A DNA stretch of 64,000 bases. Source: Doryteuthis pealeii. Lineage: Eukaryota; Mollusca; Cephalopoda; Myopsida; Loliginidae. The DNA is taken from positions 90,193,871 to 90,257,870 of the forward strand of contig CM042152.1 in assembly GCA_023376005.1 (NCBI GenBank), given 5' to 3'. Under the pieces are notes generated by a model. That model saw nothing but the letters and a program-made list of their open reading frames with translations. It was not told the DNA's origin and searched no databases. Position 1 is the stretch's first letter, and every line of letters starts with the position of its first letter. Shown here piece after piece: positions 21,619-32,365 of this stretch. The translations under genes and the position numbers were made by a program.

Positions 21619-21663
21619 ATTATATACAAGAAAATATATACAAAACATTATATATATATATAT
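21440..21663. repeat. ~65-bp tandem repeat of (TA)n plus ACACAATTATATACAAG
   Basis: Three units of CAATTATATACAAGAAAATA, (T/G)ACACAACATT and (TA)n. Tyr/Ile-rich frames on both strands are artefacts. Confidence 0.9.
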
Positions 21664-21775
21664 TCTACACACCAAGCCATCCTTTGCTGGGATTACACTT
21701 GTCAAGTTCATTTTCTATAAGAAAAAGTATCGAATTTTATGCGATACATGCGTTGTAAGTGCCTCCAAGTAAAAA

Positions 21776-21778
<3 letters not shown>
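21664..21778 (+). repeat. Unclassified repeat with TATCGAATTTTATGCGATA
   Basis: Shares CACTTGTCAA...TATAA..ATCGAATTTTATGCGATA and TTGTAA(G/T)TGCCT(C/T)CAAG with 23490-23610. TATCGaattttatGCGATA is a partial hairpin. It ends in (TA)n. Confidence 0.6.
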
Positions 21779-21810
<32 letters not shown>

Positions 21811-21814
<4 letters not shown>

Positions 21815-22092
21815 AACTTCTCTGCACGAGCAGGATGCTACACAAGGTCAGTTTCTTAAGTGGGGTTTAACAGGTTTGAATTCAGAGTTTTCCTTCTAGA
21901 CTGGTTACCTAGCCAGGGTTAAAGAGCCCAGTCTGCCCTGCTGTTTACCCATAGCTGGAGGGAGAATTGGATTCATACCTTTCTCAAGAGTATTAGTGCT
22001 ATGTGAAATTCAAACAGCTTAATCCAGAAATTGAACTCGGGTCGATGAGTCCATTTCCTATGACTCTAACCATTAGACCATGCACCTCCATG
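21811..22092 (-). repeat. OR-like SINE, full length
   Basis: On the minus strand it starts at the head GGAGGTGCATGGTCTAATGG with GAGTTCAATTTCTGG and ends GTGCAGAGAAGTTGGTATAT at (TA)n. The body contains CTATGGGTAAACAGCAGGGC. About 280 bp, the standard short variant. Confidence 0.88.
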
Positions 22093-22181
22093 ATAGGATA
22101 ATATATATGTTAATATGGTGTGGCAAAAATACCTCCCACATTTTAAATCATCATCTTTGTGATGCAAGTGAATATATATAT

Positions 22182-22464
22182 TTACCAACCCCTCCGCACG
22201 AGCAGGTTGCGACACAAGGTCAATTTCTTAAGCTGAGTTTAACAGGTTTGTATTCAGAGTTTTCCTTCTCCTAGACCTGTTGCCTAACCAAGGTTAAAGA
22301 GCCCAGTCTGTCCTACTATTTACCCATAGCTGGAGGGAGAGTAGGATTCATACCTTTCCCAAGGGTATTAGCGCTAAGTGAAATGCAATCACCATGTCCA
22401 GGATTTGAACCTGGGGCGACGAGTCCATTTCCTATGACTTTAACCATTACACCACGCGCTTCCT
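22182..22464 (-). repeat. OR-like SINE, full length
   Basis: The head at 22464 reads GAAGCGCGTGGTGTAATGG with GGTTCAAATCCTGGAC (clear B box). The 3' end CGTGCGGAGGGGTTGGTAAA meets a short (TA)n. Same orientation as the copy 90 bp away. Confidence 0.9.
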
Positions 22465-23489
22465 GCAAGTGAATATAGGCAAAGGCTAATGTTAGTTCGG
22501 TCTAGTTAAGGTCTGATTGTTGCTTTTGCGTTATTTTTCTTTTTGGTGGGGGGAGGGTCAGATGTGATCATGGCTTGGACCGATGCAGTCCGTGTATTTG
22601 CTGCGGAAACATTTTTTTAAAGACTGCTGATACTGTAAATGAGCTTTTTGTGCTCATTTCATGTTATGTCAAAATGATGGTGCTCTGGATAGAATTTTAA
22701 ACCTCTAGTAGTAGCAATTTTCTTTTACTCAGTTATTTTAAGAACCATAAAATATAGAATAGGCAGAGGAAAATATTTATTACTTCATGAATCTAAAATT
22801 TAATAGTTCTTCAAGAATAAATAGAAGAAAGACCCAACATAAATAGATGATTATTTTAACTCATTCCACCATTTCTTCTTTCTTTCTTTCTTTCTTTTTG
22901 TAACCATAAAACACTGATCCAAAATAGAAACATAAGAAAAAGAAAAAAATTAAACCGAAAATGTTATGCTGTTTATTATGCATACATTATTCTAACACAA
23001 CATGAAATTATCTTGAAAAGCAATTACAGTAATAGCAGACGCATGGTGTGAACCAGTCCAAGCCATGATGGTATCAGAGAAAAATATAAGACCGTAGCTA
23101 GATAAAGCTACCATTACCACTTGTCTAATGTCACTTGTACTACACAAGTGAGAGTCTAAAATATAGGAAGTAATTCTGTCATACCCTGTGTTATTTATAT
23201 ATATATACTTTATTCACCAATGCTTCTAAAAATAAACAAACATCTCAAAAATCTTATTTCCTTCGCCGAAGAGCATAAAGCACCGTGTTTGTTGTTCACT
23301 TAGCGTTCCCTTGCCTCCTATGGTAGAGATGTCCCAGTATCATTGACAAGTTAATTTCACAGGAATTTCTCGGTGCTGTATTGGTGGCCGAGGCAGTATA
23401 GTTTCTGAGTATCCTGCTGAAGTCCCAGTTTCGATTTTAGTCGGAGGGAGATCGTTAGTATTAATAAAGTCGAAACAGCTCCTGTACGA
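22465..23489. other. Unclassified DNA
   Basis: Contains (TTTC)n at about 22876-22898 and a (TA)n near 23200. No coding or RNA gene signal. Confidence 0.5.
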
Positions 23490-23608
23490 TGTTCTACACG
23501 CCGAGTAATTCTTTGCGAGATTCACTTGTCAATGTTATTTATCTTCTATAATTATCGAATTTTATGCGATATACCGCATTGTAATTGCCTTCAAGCAAAA
23601 TATAAATA

Positions 23609-23610
<2 letters not shown>
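23490..23610 (+). repeat. Unclassified repeat, copy 2
   Basis: Same unit as 21664-21778, ending in (TA)n. An inverted GGCAATTACAATGCATAT follows the microsatellite (23656-23673), and CATTGTAATTGCCTTCAA recurs at 24219-24236. Confidence 0.6.
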
Positions 23611-23651
<41 letters not shown>

Positions 23652-23749
23652 GATTTGAAGGCAATTACAATGCATATAAAAATAAAAACAAAAATATGTT
23701 TTTGTCTTAGTTTTCTTAAATTATTCATCAATCCTTCTAATATATAATT

Positions 23750-24293
23750 AAAGACAATCTTTTTATTTATTTATTTATTTACTGATCTATCTAATTAAAT
23801 TGATACATTTTATTCTATTTTACAACTGAAAAAAAAAAAAATTAAAAGCTAAGTAAATAAATTCTTCTATGTGACCGTTTTTATTTTGAATTCAATATAG
23901 CTACAATGTTGCAATATTCACCCGAAATTAACCAGACAAGATTAAATACATGTACATTTTTAAAATACAAACCCATTCTCAACAGATGTTTAAAAAAATA
24001 AGAAACTACAGTTATCTGCCCCAATTTCATTCATAACATAAAGAAAAAAGAAAAGAAAAGAAAAAAAGAGAGGAAGAGGAGAAAAAAGAAAGAAAAAAGA
24101 AAAAAAAGGACACAAAAAAGAGAAGCGTGCCCATTTCTGAAAACTCTCTCTGAAGATAAAGGTTTACTTTGAAATCGATAAGACAAAAAAACATCTTTTT
24201 GTTTTTATTTTTTATTTGCATTGTAATTGCCTTCAAATCACTAATATATAATAACATACTTAACAATGCTTCAAGCAAATTACCAATTACTAT

Positions 24294-24300
<7 letters not shown>
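23750..24300. repeat. Low-complexity AT- and purine-rich DNA
   Basis: (TTTA)n at about 23760-23780, GAAAAGAAAAAAAGAGAGG-type purines at 24040-24120, and (TA)n-(TG)n-(GA)n at 24294-24352. No gene. Confidence 0.75.
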
Positions 24301-24333
<33 letters not shown>

Positions 24334-24348
24334 CGTGTAGAGAGAGAG

Positions 24349-24440
24349 AGAGAGTTGATTGTATTTCACATAGCACTAATATTCTTGGGAAAGGTATGCA
24401 TCCAACTATTCTCCCTACAGTTATGAGTAAATAGTAGGAT
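24349..24440 (+). repeat. OR-like SINE fragment
   Basis: Body only: TATTTCACATAGCACTAATA to CAACTATTCTCCCTACAG and ATGAGTAAATAGTAGGA. The head is replaced by (GA)n; the same junction type is seen at 55533. Confidence 0.75.
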
Positions 24441-24884
24441 GTTGATTTGTACCAACTGAAAATTGCCTCTTGGGCAGATGGGGCTGCTGTCTGTAAGTCG
24501 CATCTCCAGAATTACATAATAAATTACTATGTGACTACTGTTGGCACCATAAAATATTCAGTTTTTTTCTTTGGTTTTATTCTTTCTTGTACATTCAGTT
24601 CAGTGTGTTCTCATTTTTACGAACCCCATGAGTCAATTAACCCCTTTCCTATCAACATAGTGCAGACTGAGCCTTTAACATTGGCATTGGAAAAGGTCTA
24701 GAAGGAAAACTGATTTTAAACCTGTTATATTCCGCTTAAAATTCCGCATTAAATGTAATTAATATTTTTTTTTTGCATTTCATTTTTACTAAAAGAAAAT
24801 ATTTTCAATATTTATATTTCAATATTTTATATTTCAATATTTTATAACTAAAAGTAAATATTTTCAATATTTTATATTTCATTT

Positions 24885-25045
24885 TTGTCCCATCCCTGGA
24901 CAAATATTATTTTATCCAGGTGTGGACTATGTTAAATTTTATCCAGGTGTGAACTATGTTAAATTTAGTTAAATTTTATCCAGGTGTGGACTATGTTAAA
25001 TTTTATCCAGGTGTGGACTATGTTAAATTTTAGACTATGTTAAAT
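24885..25045. repeat. 27-bp tandem repeat, ATCCAGGTGTGGACTATG
   Basis: Four to five units of TTTTATCCAGGTGTGGACTA plus TGTTAAA. The unit's GGACTATGTTAAATTTAGA also begins each long duplicate that follows. Confidence 0.9.
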
Positions 25046-25790
25046 TTAGACAATCTGCATATGTGAGCTTCCAATTCCAAAAATTGGCAGATTTATGTCG
25101 ATTTTTAGCTCTCCAAAATTGAGGGGGGTGGGATTAACGAAAAATGGTGACTTTTTGTAATTTATTTTTGTCTGTAATTTGATTTCTAGAGCTTCTGTAC
25201 TCCTAAAAATTGGTTTATGAAAGCATTTTGGCCCAATAAATCAAAACATGCTATCAAAAGAGTCTTAAAGTCAACCAATCTTAAGTTATAGATGATTTCT
25301 GATTTTTTCATAGCAAGATCAATATCCCAATGTAACCCTGCATCTATGACAACATTTTTTTCTATTATTTCACATATATTGAACATTATTTTTACAAAAA
25401 AGATAGTTTGGTTTTTGCTTAGAACTGAAGCTACAACATTTTGCAAATTTTTTTAAATTTTGCACTTCAATTTTTCTGAAATTTTGTACAGCTATGGACT
25501 ATGTTAAATTTAGAAAATCCTACTATTTAATCTTCCAATTCCAAAAATTAATGGAGTTAAGTCGATTTTTAACTTTCCAAATTTGGGTGGAGAGTTGTGA
25601 AAAATGGCGACTTTTTGTTATCTATTTTTGTCTGAAAAATGAGTTCTAGAGATTCCCTACTCCGGAAAATTTGTTTATAAGAGCATTTTTGATCAAGGAA
25701 TCCAAAAATGTTAACATTAATAATTTAAAGTTAACCAATTTTAAGTTATTCATGATTTCTGATTTGCAAAATTTTAACAGATCAATTTAT
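25021..25790. repeat. Tandem duplication, period about 470 bp
   Basis: About 25020-25320 and 25495-25780 are diverged copies sharing GACTATGTTAAATTTAGA, CTTCCAATTCCAAAAATT, GTCGATTTTTA, CTTTTTGT and GATGATTTCTGATTT in the same order. No frame is preserved between them. Confidence 0.8.
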
Positions 25791-26052
25791 GTTTAAAATA
25801 GCTTTTTTCCTAAAATATACTAGGGGAAATATTTTTTTTACTAGATCGACCCACCTTATTCAATTTTATAAAAACCATCATTGTCCCAACATCTAAGTTC
25901 TTGTATAATCCAGCCCTATTCAGGTGGGTGTTGTAATTAACCTGGAAATTCGGAACCCAACCTATATTCAATCCATTGGGTATACTTTTCATTCCACTGG
26001 AATTTATCTTCCTGGTTTTTACAAACATATCTATATTACTATGTACAACAGT

Positions 26053-26765
26053 GGTGGCATGTTTAGCTGAGTTGGTAGAGCACTTGCCTAGGAATCACAA
26101 GGTTCCTGGTTCGATACTGGCCCTCACTAACTAAGCATATTGGTAGCACAGGGATCTGTGTGGTAAAGTGAGGAGCTGATGGTAGGTGTGGTACTCCACC
26201 TCAGCTGCAAAAATAATCTTCTTGGTCTAGTGCTGTTACATAATATATGCGGCTGCATAAGATTATTGTCTATCCCCTGTATTTCTAAAGGGATGGCCCT
26301 TTTCATACCACGGGCGGGACTTTCCATGAAATAGTACAGAAAGCCCGCGAAATACGTGAAGTCACATGGGACCTGGTTGGGTCCTCAGTTTCAGTTTGGA
26401 CGTTGGGCAGAGAAGATGTACTGCCTTAACTGGAACTCACTGCATACGCGCGCTATGTTAGTGAAATGTTTAGTCAAGTAAATAAAAGCTTAAGAAAATA
26501 ACACGGTTTTGTGGTTGGTGAATGTCTTGGTCACAAGACTGATCTAGAAGAAGAAATGAGTTAAGTGCGACCGACCACCAAGACGAAGTCCCCAGACGAA
26601 GTCCAGATGCTAGAAGAGATACTAGAAGAACTTAAGATATCAAAGACGCCAGAAGAATTAAGAAAGTAAGTAAAAGAAGGGTATACAACAGTGCTAGTGA
26701 AAAGGGGATAGACTCCCTCGCTGTCTTGCTGATAACGACATTAAGCCACCCCATTGACTTGACTC
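26053..26765 (+). repeat. OK-like SINE, split by a solo LTR
   Basis: Head GTTTAGCTGAGTTGGTAGAG with GGTTCGATACTGGCCC, body through CTTCTTGGTCTAGTGC at 26233. The SINE resumes at 26691 (GTGCTAGTGAAAAGGGGATA) and ends AAGCCACCCCATTGACTTG. Confidence 0.9.
26234..26690 (+). mobile_element. Solo LTR, family A, 457 bp
   Basis: Starts TGTTACATAATATATGC and ends GGGTATACAACA (TG...CA), flanked by a 4-bp target-site duplication, GTGC (26230-26233 and 26691-26694). It contains AATAAAAGCTTAAG, a likely poly(A) signal, followed by GGTTTTGTGGTTGGTG. A second copy with the same ends is at 62728-63178. A 4-bp duplication fits several Ty3/gypsy-type integrases. No internal retroelement region is present, so recombination between two LTRs is the likely origin. 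Orientation is inferred from AATAAA. Confidence 0.85.
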
Positions 26766-27590
26766 TTATGCACAACAACCATATAAATTACATCAACTTT
26801 TCTCTCCTCTGATTAGTCAGAAAAGAGATTGAATATTCTCTTTAGAACTGATCACTAAATAATTCTCTGTTGCCTGACACCAACCAATTAGCAATGAAAT
26901 GATGATGACCATAATAGAAGTTGAAATCTTAAAATGGTGCAGTCATATTGTATTATTAATTCACAGTCTGTTCGAAAAGAATTAATAATAAGAAGAAAAT
27001 TCTCCTTAGTTGTTTAGATCAATTGTTTTGAAGCAGAGAGACAATCAAGTAAACTTTATCGAGAATTTTAATTTAATATTTGTCGTGTGTGAGGTCAAAC
27101 AAGGAATATATCAATTCCATTTAACATGATAGTTTTAAATTATTATTCAAAGAGTTTTGTTTACCAAAGGAAAAGAAAATTCTAATTATCTTTATAAATA
27201 TCCAGTTAATTGGAAAGAATATAGAAATAAAAAGACAAAACAAAGATGGCGCTTTAAATTGAATGTTGTATTTAGGAAGTCTGGTTTAAGTTAGTTTTAA
27301 TGTCTATGTTGTATCCTATTCGTTTGAATATTTTATGATCTGTTTTATCTATCTGCACTTTCTTAGGATTATTAGTCTATTGTCTCTATATAGGCCAATG
27401 TAATTTTTTATTTATTGTGTCTGCTTGTGTTGTTAGTATGTATGTTCCTACTAGCTCACAGATTTCAGTACAATCAGAACTGCCCATAATCGTGTCAAAC
27501 CTGACCTGTGTTCCTTTCTTTATACATCTTGTTTCTTTGTCAAATAAAAGTGATTTCAGCTGTGTTTAACGATTTTTAGTTATATATATA
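26766..27590. other. Unclassified DNA
   Basis: AT-rich; no gene or shared repeat found. Confidence 0.5.
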
Positions 27591-27593
27591 TAT

Positions 27594-27958
27594 GGACTCT
27601 CTCGTCGATTTTCGACGCATGAGTGTTCATCCAATGAACAACCAACATGGTGATTTGTTTATAGTGGTGAAGGCTTGTGTTGGACCATTCCACACTTTTT
27701 GGCACAGTCGATAGGAAAGAATTGGTGCATCAAGGAATGCCACGAACCCAATCAACGACTGACCTCAGGAATTTTGAATTCAGAGTTATCCCTCTCCTAG
27801 ACTGGTTACCTACCCAAGGTTAAAGAGCCCAGTCTGCCCTACTATTTAACCCATAGCTGGAGGGAGAATGTATGGATTCATACCTTTCCCAAGGGTATTA
27901 GTGCTATGTGAAATGCCAACAGCTTCGTCTAGGAATTTAACTCAAATCGACAAGTGAA
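27594..27958 (-). repeat. OR-like SINE, long variant, head truncated
   Basis: Begins on the plus strand with GGACTCTCTCGTCGATTTTC, the end of the long tail, and runs to CGTCTAGGAATTTAACTC (B-box region). The last ~60 bases of the head are replaced by (TA)n. Confidence 0.85.
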
Positions 27959-28167
27959 TATATATATATATATATATATTAAATTATTCTGAATAACATT
28001 CTTTGATCTGACTTTGCATAGATTTATCCACAGAAAAACCCAATTTCCCAATCTCTCTTTCCGTGCATCAAATGTTATCATGAATTCACACATTATTGTG
28101 GAAGTGTGATGTAATTTCAACTGGGTCTGTTAATTAGGTTTGCCATTTTGGTAACTGTTATATTACA

Positions 28168-28453
<286 letters not shown>

Positions 28454-28676
28454 TGTGCGTGAGTGTGTGTGTATAAAATGGTCATTCAATAAATAAGGTG
28501 AATTTTTTGAAAAGGGCAGAATAGAAAAAAAAATTCAGAATTTTAATAGCAAAAATTATTTCAATCTCAAAAATATGTTTTAAAGCTATTCAGAATAGTA
28601 GCATATTAAAAAGATTGCTCCTTGCTTGAACAGAAATCTGTTAGAATATTTTTGAGTCTGAGAAGTAAAATTTACA

Positions 28677-28859
28677 GTATGGGAAAGCATGTTTTAATCA
28701 AAACAATTTGTTTACAAATGGGCTAAACATGGGTTCACTATAATGAACCCAACTTGAAAAGGCAGTTAATGGGCAAGTTTTTTTCTGCGTTCTCAGATTC
28801 AGGAATTCAAGGATACACCTCTGCTTTTCATGTCAGGTACCGTTTTTCCAAACTGCTTC

Positions 28860-28862
<3 letters not shown>
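28677..28862 (+). repeat. Unclassified repeat R4, 3' part
   Basis: Shares GGGAAAGCATGTTTTAATC, TTACAAATGGGCTAAACATG, AAAAGGCAGTTAATGGG and CTTCCAAATATATA with 29740-29910. It ends in (TA)n, as the R4 copy at 29531 does. Confidence 0.8.
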
Positions 28863-28918
<56 letters not shown>

Positions 28919-28969
28919 TGAACAAAAAGTAATAAGACAAACAGGAATATTTTTTATATATGTTATTTA

Positions 28970-29008
28970 TTCTCAACTAGTTTCGACCTTAGGTCATCGT
29001 CAGGAGAA
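28970..29008 (-). ncRNA. Hammerhead ribozyme-like motif, complete fold
   Basis: Minus strand: stem I UUCUC/GAGAA (5 of 5), core CUGACGA, one extra U, stem II GACC-UAA-GGUC, GAAA, stem III ACUAGU (self-complementary), U17. The only departures from the canonical core are the tolerated C at position 7 and the extra U before stem II. Confidence 0.55.
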
Positions 29009-29530
29009 AATTTCTTATTTGAAGAAATTGTTTCTAGATTTTTTGAAAGGGAGCATTACGGAAGAACTATAAAAATTGGAGTATTTTTGAGGGTTTGACA
29101 TGCTATTAAAATCCGGGTAGACGGGTGTGTTTGTAGTAGCATGTCCATTTGTTCCGTGAAAAACCTCTTTAAGGTGGGTTATTTTTTGAATGCTCTTATA
29201 TATGTGAGGGAGGGTTCTTGGGAGTTGTGTATATGCCTATATATGTATACATATAAATGTATGTGTGTGCATACATATATGTGTGTGAATGTGAGTGTGT
29301 GTATGTATCTCGGTACTGTGCGCATGACTTTTAGATTTGTAATTGGGTCAAAAGTGTCTTGTTTGATGTGTGGCGGTCAGTATTTGTTTATTTAGGTACC
29401 ATTGGCCCCCTTCATAGTTGTTGGCTCGACTTTTATTGCCCTAATTAAAATGACGAGTCCATTATATATATATGTAACAAGGCAAAATAAATTATATGTT
29501 ATTGGTGGGAAGGTTAATAGTCATATTAGT

Positions 29531-29910
29531 AACTTACTCTTACATGCACTACATAAAGATTTAGTTCTTGTTCACTGCTATAACAGATAAGAGTTGGCTT
29601 TATCTCCTGGTGCCTGTCGTGCCACTGAAGGTGAATGCCAATGGAATCTAAGTAATTTTTAAGACCACCCTGCAGGAGACTTGCTTGTTGCAGGGCACCC
29701 CAAATTAAACTGACCTTGTGATCTGTAGGGGGAAGCATGTTTTAGTCAAAATAATGTTTACAAATGGACTAAACGTGGGTTTGCTATGATGAACCAGAGT
29801 TGAAAAGGCAGTTAATGGGTAAAAGTTTTTCTACATTCTTGGATTCAGGATTTCAAGGACACGCCCCTGCTTTTTATGACAGATACCATTTTGCCAAAAA
29901 GCTTCCAAAT
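29531..29910 (+). repeat. Unclassified repeat R4, longest copy
   Basis: Combines the 5' block also found at 31100-31275 (TTAGTTCTTGTTCACTGC; CTTGCTTGTTGCAGGGCACC) with the 3' block also found at 28677-28862. It ends AAGCTTCCAAATATATA. There is no tRNA-like promoter or frame, so the class is unknown. Confidence 0.8.
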
Positions 29911-30063
29911 ATATATATATATATATTTTTTTTTTTTTGGGGGGGAGAATATGTGCTTAATTGAAGTCATACCTAATTTGAAAATTAATTAGTTGATAAT
30001 TAATGAATTAGGCGAATATATCTGTTTAAATGTGAAGCGTAAACAAATCGAGAAAAAGTCATT

Positions 30064-30105
30064 CTCAGTATGTACATTTCAGCCTATTATGCCTCATCAG
30101 CAGAG
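30064..30105 (-). ncRNA. Hammerhead ribozyme motif, left arm, slightly degraded
   Basis: Minus strand: CUCUG, CUGAUGA, GGC/GCU stem II, GAAA, stem III AUGU/ACAU, A17, then CUGAG. The mutations are one G-U at stem II and one mismatch in stem I compared with the right arm. Confidence 0.55.
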
Positions 30106-30148
30106 TTATAGACTCGAAGCTGCTTTTGTGTGTGATTCGAACCCTAAG

Positions 30149-30202
30149 CTAGTGTAACGGTTAGAATCCCCGACTGTCAGCTAGGCAGTTAGGGTTTGAA
30201 TC
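30149..30202 (+). repeat. tRNA-Asp-like sequence (Pol III promoter head)
   Basis: CTAGTGTAACGGTTAGAATC resembles the tRNA-Asp D-arm (A box), CCCCGACTGTCAGC the anticodon arm with GTC at the anticodon position, and GGGTTTGAATC the B box. Acceptor and anticodon stems do not pair well, so it is a SINE head rather than a working tRNA gene. Confidence 0.6.
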
Positions 30203-30230
30203 ACACACAAAAGCAGCTTCGAGTCTATAA

Positions 30231-30272
30231 CTCTGCTGATGAGGCATAATAGGCCGAAATGTACATACAGAG
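30231..30272 (+). ncRNA. Hammerhead ribozyme, canonical core
   Basis: Stem I CUCUG/CAGAG (30231-30235 and 30268-30272), CUGAUGA (30236-30242), stem II GGC-AUAAUAG-GCC (30243-30255), GAAA (30256-30259), stem III AUGU/ACAU (30259-30266, self-complementary), cleavage base A30267. Every invariant core base of the hammerhead is present. Very short palindromic stem III is known from ribozymes in Penelope-like elements and other animal retroelements, where the RNA may act as a dimer. Expected role: self-cleavage of the element transcript 3' of A30267. Confidence 0.75.
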
Positions 30273-30437
30273 AATGACTTTTTCTAGATTTCTTTACGCT
30301 TCACATTTAAACAGATATATTCACCTAATTCATTAATTATCAACTAATTCATTTTCAAATTAGGTATGACTTCAATTAAGCACATATTCTCCCCCAAAAT
30401 TGTCCGCATAGCCATATCAAACAAACTGTTTGCGTAC

Positions 30438-30441
<4 letters not shown>

Positions 30442-30488
<47 letters not shown>
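30442..30488. repeat. (TA)n microsatellite
   Basis: Pure alternating TA following the foldback element. Confidence 0.95.
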
Positions 30489-30489
<1 letters not shown>

Positions 30490-30525
30490 CTCTAACAAGG
30501 CAAACATTTTTTTATAGATTATTAG

Positions 30526-31042
30526 TGTTGTGGCGTTATTTTCGTATTTGCCTGGAGAGTTGTCTGCCCGTTTAGTTTCGTTGGTTCCCGCTAGGGGCCT
30601 CGGGTGTATTTAAGCAGCTAATTTGAACTTCTCTCTCTTTGCCTGCCGACCTACGAGACACATGGGTTAGACACGGTCTGCCCCTTTCTCGTTGGGGCTT
30701 CGGCTCTTAACACTGGCCACTCACTGCTAGTAAATCTATTATACGATATATGACTATCCTTTTGTCATGTATCCGTAACTACGTTTTTATGTACATTTTA
30801 GGTATCTCTTTGATACCTAAATATCTTGTATTTTACTATTCATGAATGTGTCATCATCTCTACTCTTGCATACGTATTTATATTACCTATGTATGTATGT
30901 TTATGTACACCTGTTTATGTATTATGTACTCTGTTTATTCTGTGTTGTATATAAAATGTTTTGTCTATCAACCTTTGTCGGAGTTTTATCTTCAAGTATT
31001 ATCACTTTGAATCTTACAGTGTCAAGTGTCATATAATCAACA
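30526..31042 (+). mobile_element. Possible solo LTR or promoter-bearing repeat
   Basis: Begins TGTTGTGGCGTTATT and ends CATATAATCAACA, giving TGTTG/CAACA ends. It contains GTATTTAAGCAGC (TATA-like) at ~30607 and CpG-rich sequence after it. The flanking bases do not show a clear duplication, which weakens the call. Confidence 0.35.
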
Positions 31043-31099
31043 TCCACTTCTGGTATTGTAGGAGAACATAAGAAAATCTGAGTAATTTACTACTACTAT

Positions 31100-31275
31100 C
31101 AATGCATGCAGATCTAGTTCTTGTTCACTGCAAAAATAAATATGAGTTGGGTTTATTTCTTGGGGCATGTAATGTCACTGAAGGTGAATGCTAATGGAAT
31201 TTAAGCAATTTTTAAAACTGCCCTGCAGGCGACTTGCTTGCTGCAGGGCACCCCACATTAAACTGACCTTGTGTT
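31100..31275 (+). repeat. Unclassified repeat R4, 5' part
   Basis: AGTTCTTGTTCACTGCA, GTCACTGAAGGTGAATGC and CTTGCTGCAGGGCACCCCAC match 29545-29715. It ends at CTGACCTTGTG without the 3' block. Confidence 0.8.
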
Positions 31276-31371
31276 ACATTTTAGCCTCATGGATAAAAAG
31301 CTTCTTGTTCTTTGCTGGTGAAAATAAATAGTATCTCACAGCTAAAAACTTGTTCTATTAAATGGTGCTAT

Positions 31372-31935
31372 TATTAAGAATTCTGGGGTATGAGGGTTAT
31401 CGTCCTTGTCTACGAGCCTCTGTTTCGAACCAACCAATCATGAGCCAGTATACTTTGGCGGCAAAGCCGAATAGGCGGGCTCACCCTCTTCTGATCCAGT
31501 TTTCAAAGGGAACAGACCTAAATAAGGGTCGCTCCTCTCCCTCAACAACCAGCATCGGAGTCGGACATCAAACAGAACGTCTATCATATCCGAACTATCA
31601 GAAGGCCGTAGCAAGGGCTCTGATAATACCCTATCTCAGGACTCAGCTAAGTTTTTACAAATTATAAACATTTGTGCAGACGAACTAAAGTTTGCAATCC
31701 TTATTGTTATATGTAATACACGTCTTTTATTCCTATTTCTAGTTGTTTGGTTATTTCTTTAACTCTTAACCTGTCTGCCACACTCATGGTTAACTCCATA
31801 CTTCAAACCTTGGAGTACTGTCGTTTCGTGTCTAGTTTCTTTATACTATTGTGATTCCTGTATTTGGCGTAGTTCTGTTGAAAATGGAAGTGTGTGAAGT
31901 GACGATCGAAAGCAACCACTGTAATCAATATCCCC
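31372..31935 (+). other. GC-richer segment with promoter-like elements
   Basis: AACCAACCAATCATGAG (CCAAT box) precedes GACCTAAATAAGGGTCGC (weak TATA) by about 90 bp, within a frame of 101 codons that I do not recognise. It may be an LTR or an old promoter; there is no termini evidence. Confidence 0.25.
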
Positions 31936-32365
31936 CAGCCGCAAAATCCCCCGACACAGTATTTTGCCTGCAACACTATCACAGTAGTCCTTGATCAATT
32001 CGTCAAAAGTTCACTCGTTCAACGTACGTATCACTTCACGTTAAGAATATGAAAATACAACTGTCCGTGGTGTGGGAAGGTAGTCATTAAATAATAAGTA
32101 ACCGCTCCCCAAGATTTTACATCCAGGCTAATCACACTCAGTGCTGCCTGACCCGTGCGAAATTTGCATATTTAACAGGGGTGAGAGTAGTCTGACTATG
32201 AGCCACTCCTCACGACGAGGAGACTGCTAGTTCAATATCTGTAATCACTCGCTACGCTTCCTTCTCGCCCAGGTCAGTTCTTTTTCTAGTCCATAAAAAT
32301 GAATAGGAAGATCTACTTAGCACCTTAGAAATTTCATTAACATCTAGAATATAATAAGTAAGTAA

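Larger units (their letters stand above)
29936..30400. repeat. 465-bp foldback element with tRNA-like centre
   Basis: The arms are near-perfect inverted repeats (outer TTTTGGGGG/CCCCCAAAA; inner GATTCGAACCCTAA at 30138-30151 and its complement at 30189-30202) around a ~37-bp loop. Each arm has a hammerhead motif. The layout looks like two tRNA-derived SINE units joined head to head. A piece of the outer arm (CTTAATTGAAGTCATACCTA) recurs at 36077-36135. Confidence 0.92.

Noticed and set aside
26127..26327. 66-codon minus-strand frame
   Set aside because: It crosses the border between SINE and solo LTR, so it is a chance fusion.
30149..30202. Functional tRNA-Asp gene
   Set aside because: The anticodon region and boxes match, but there is no intact acceptor stem and it lies inside a foldback loop.
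30526..31042. Firm call of a solo LTR
   Set aside because: TGTTG/CAACA ends are suggestive, but no target-site duplication was found, so it is kept at low confidence.
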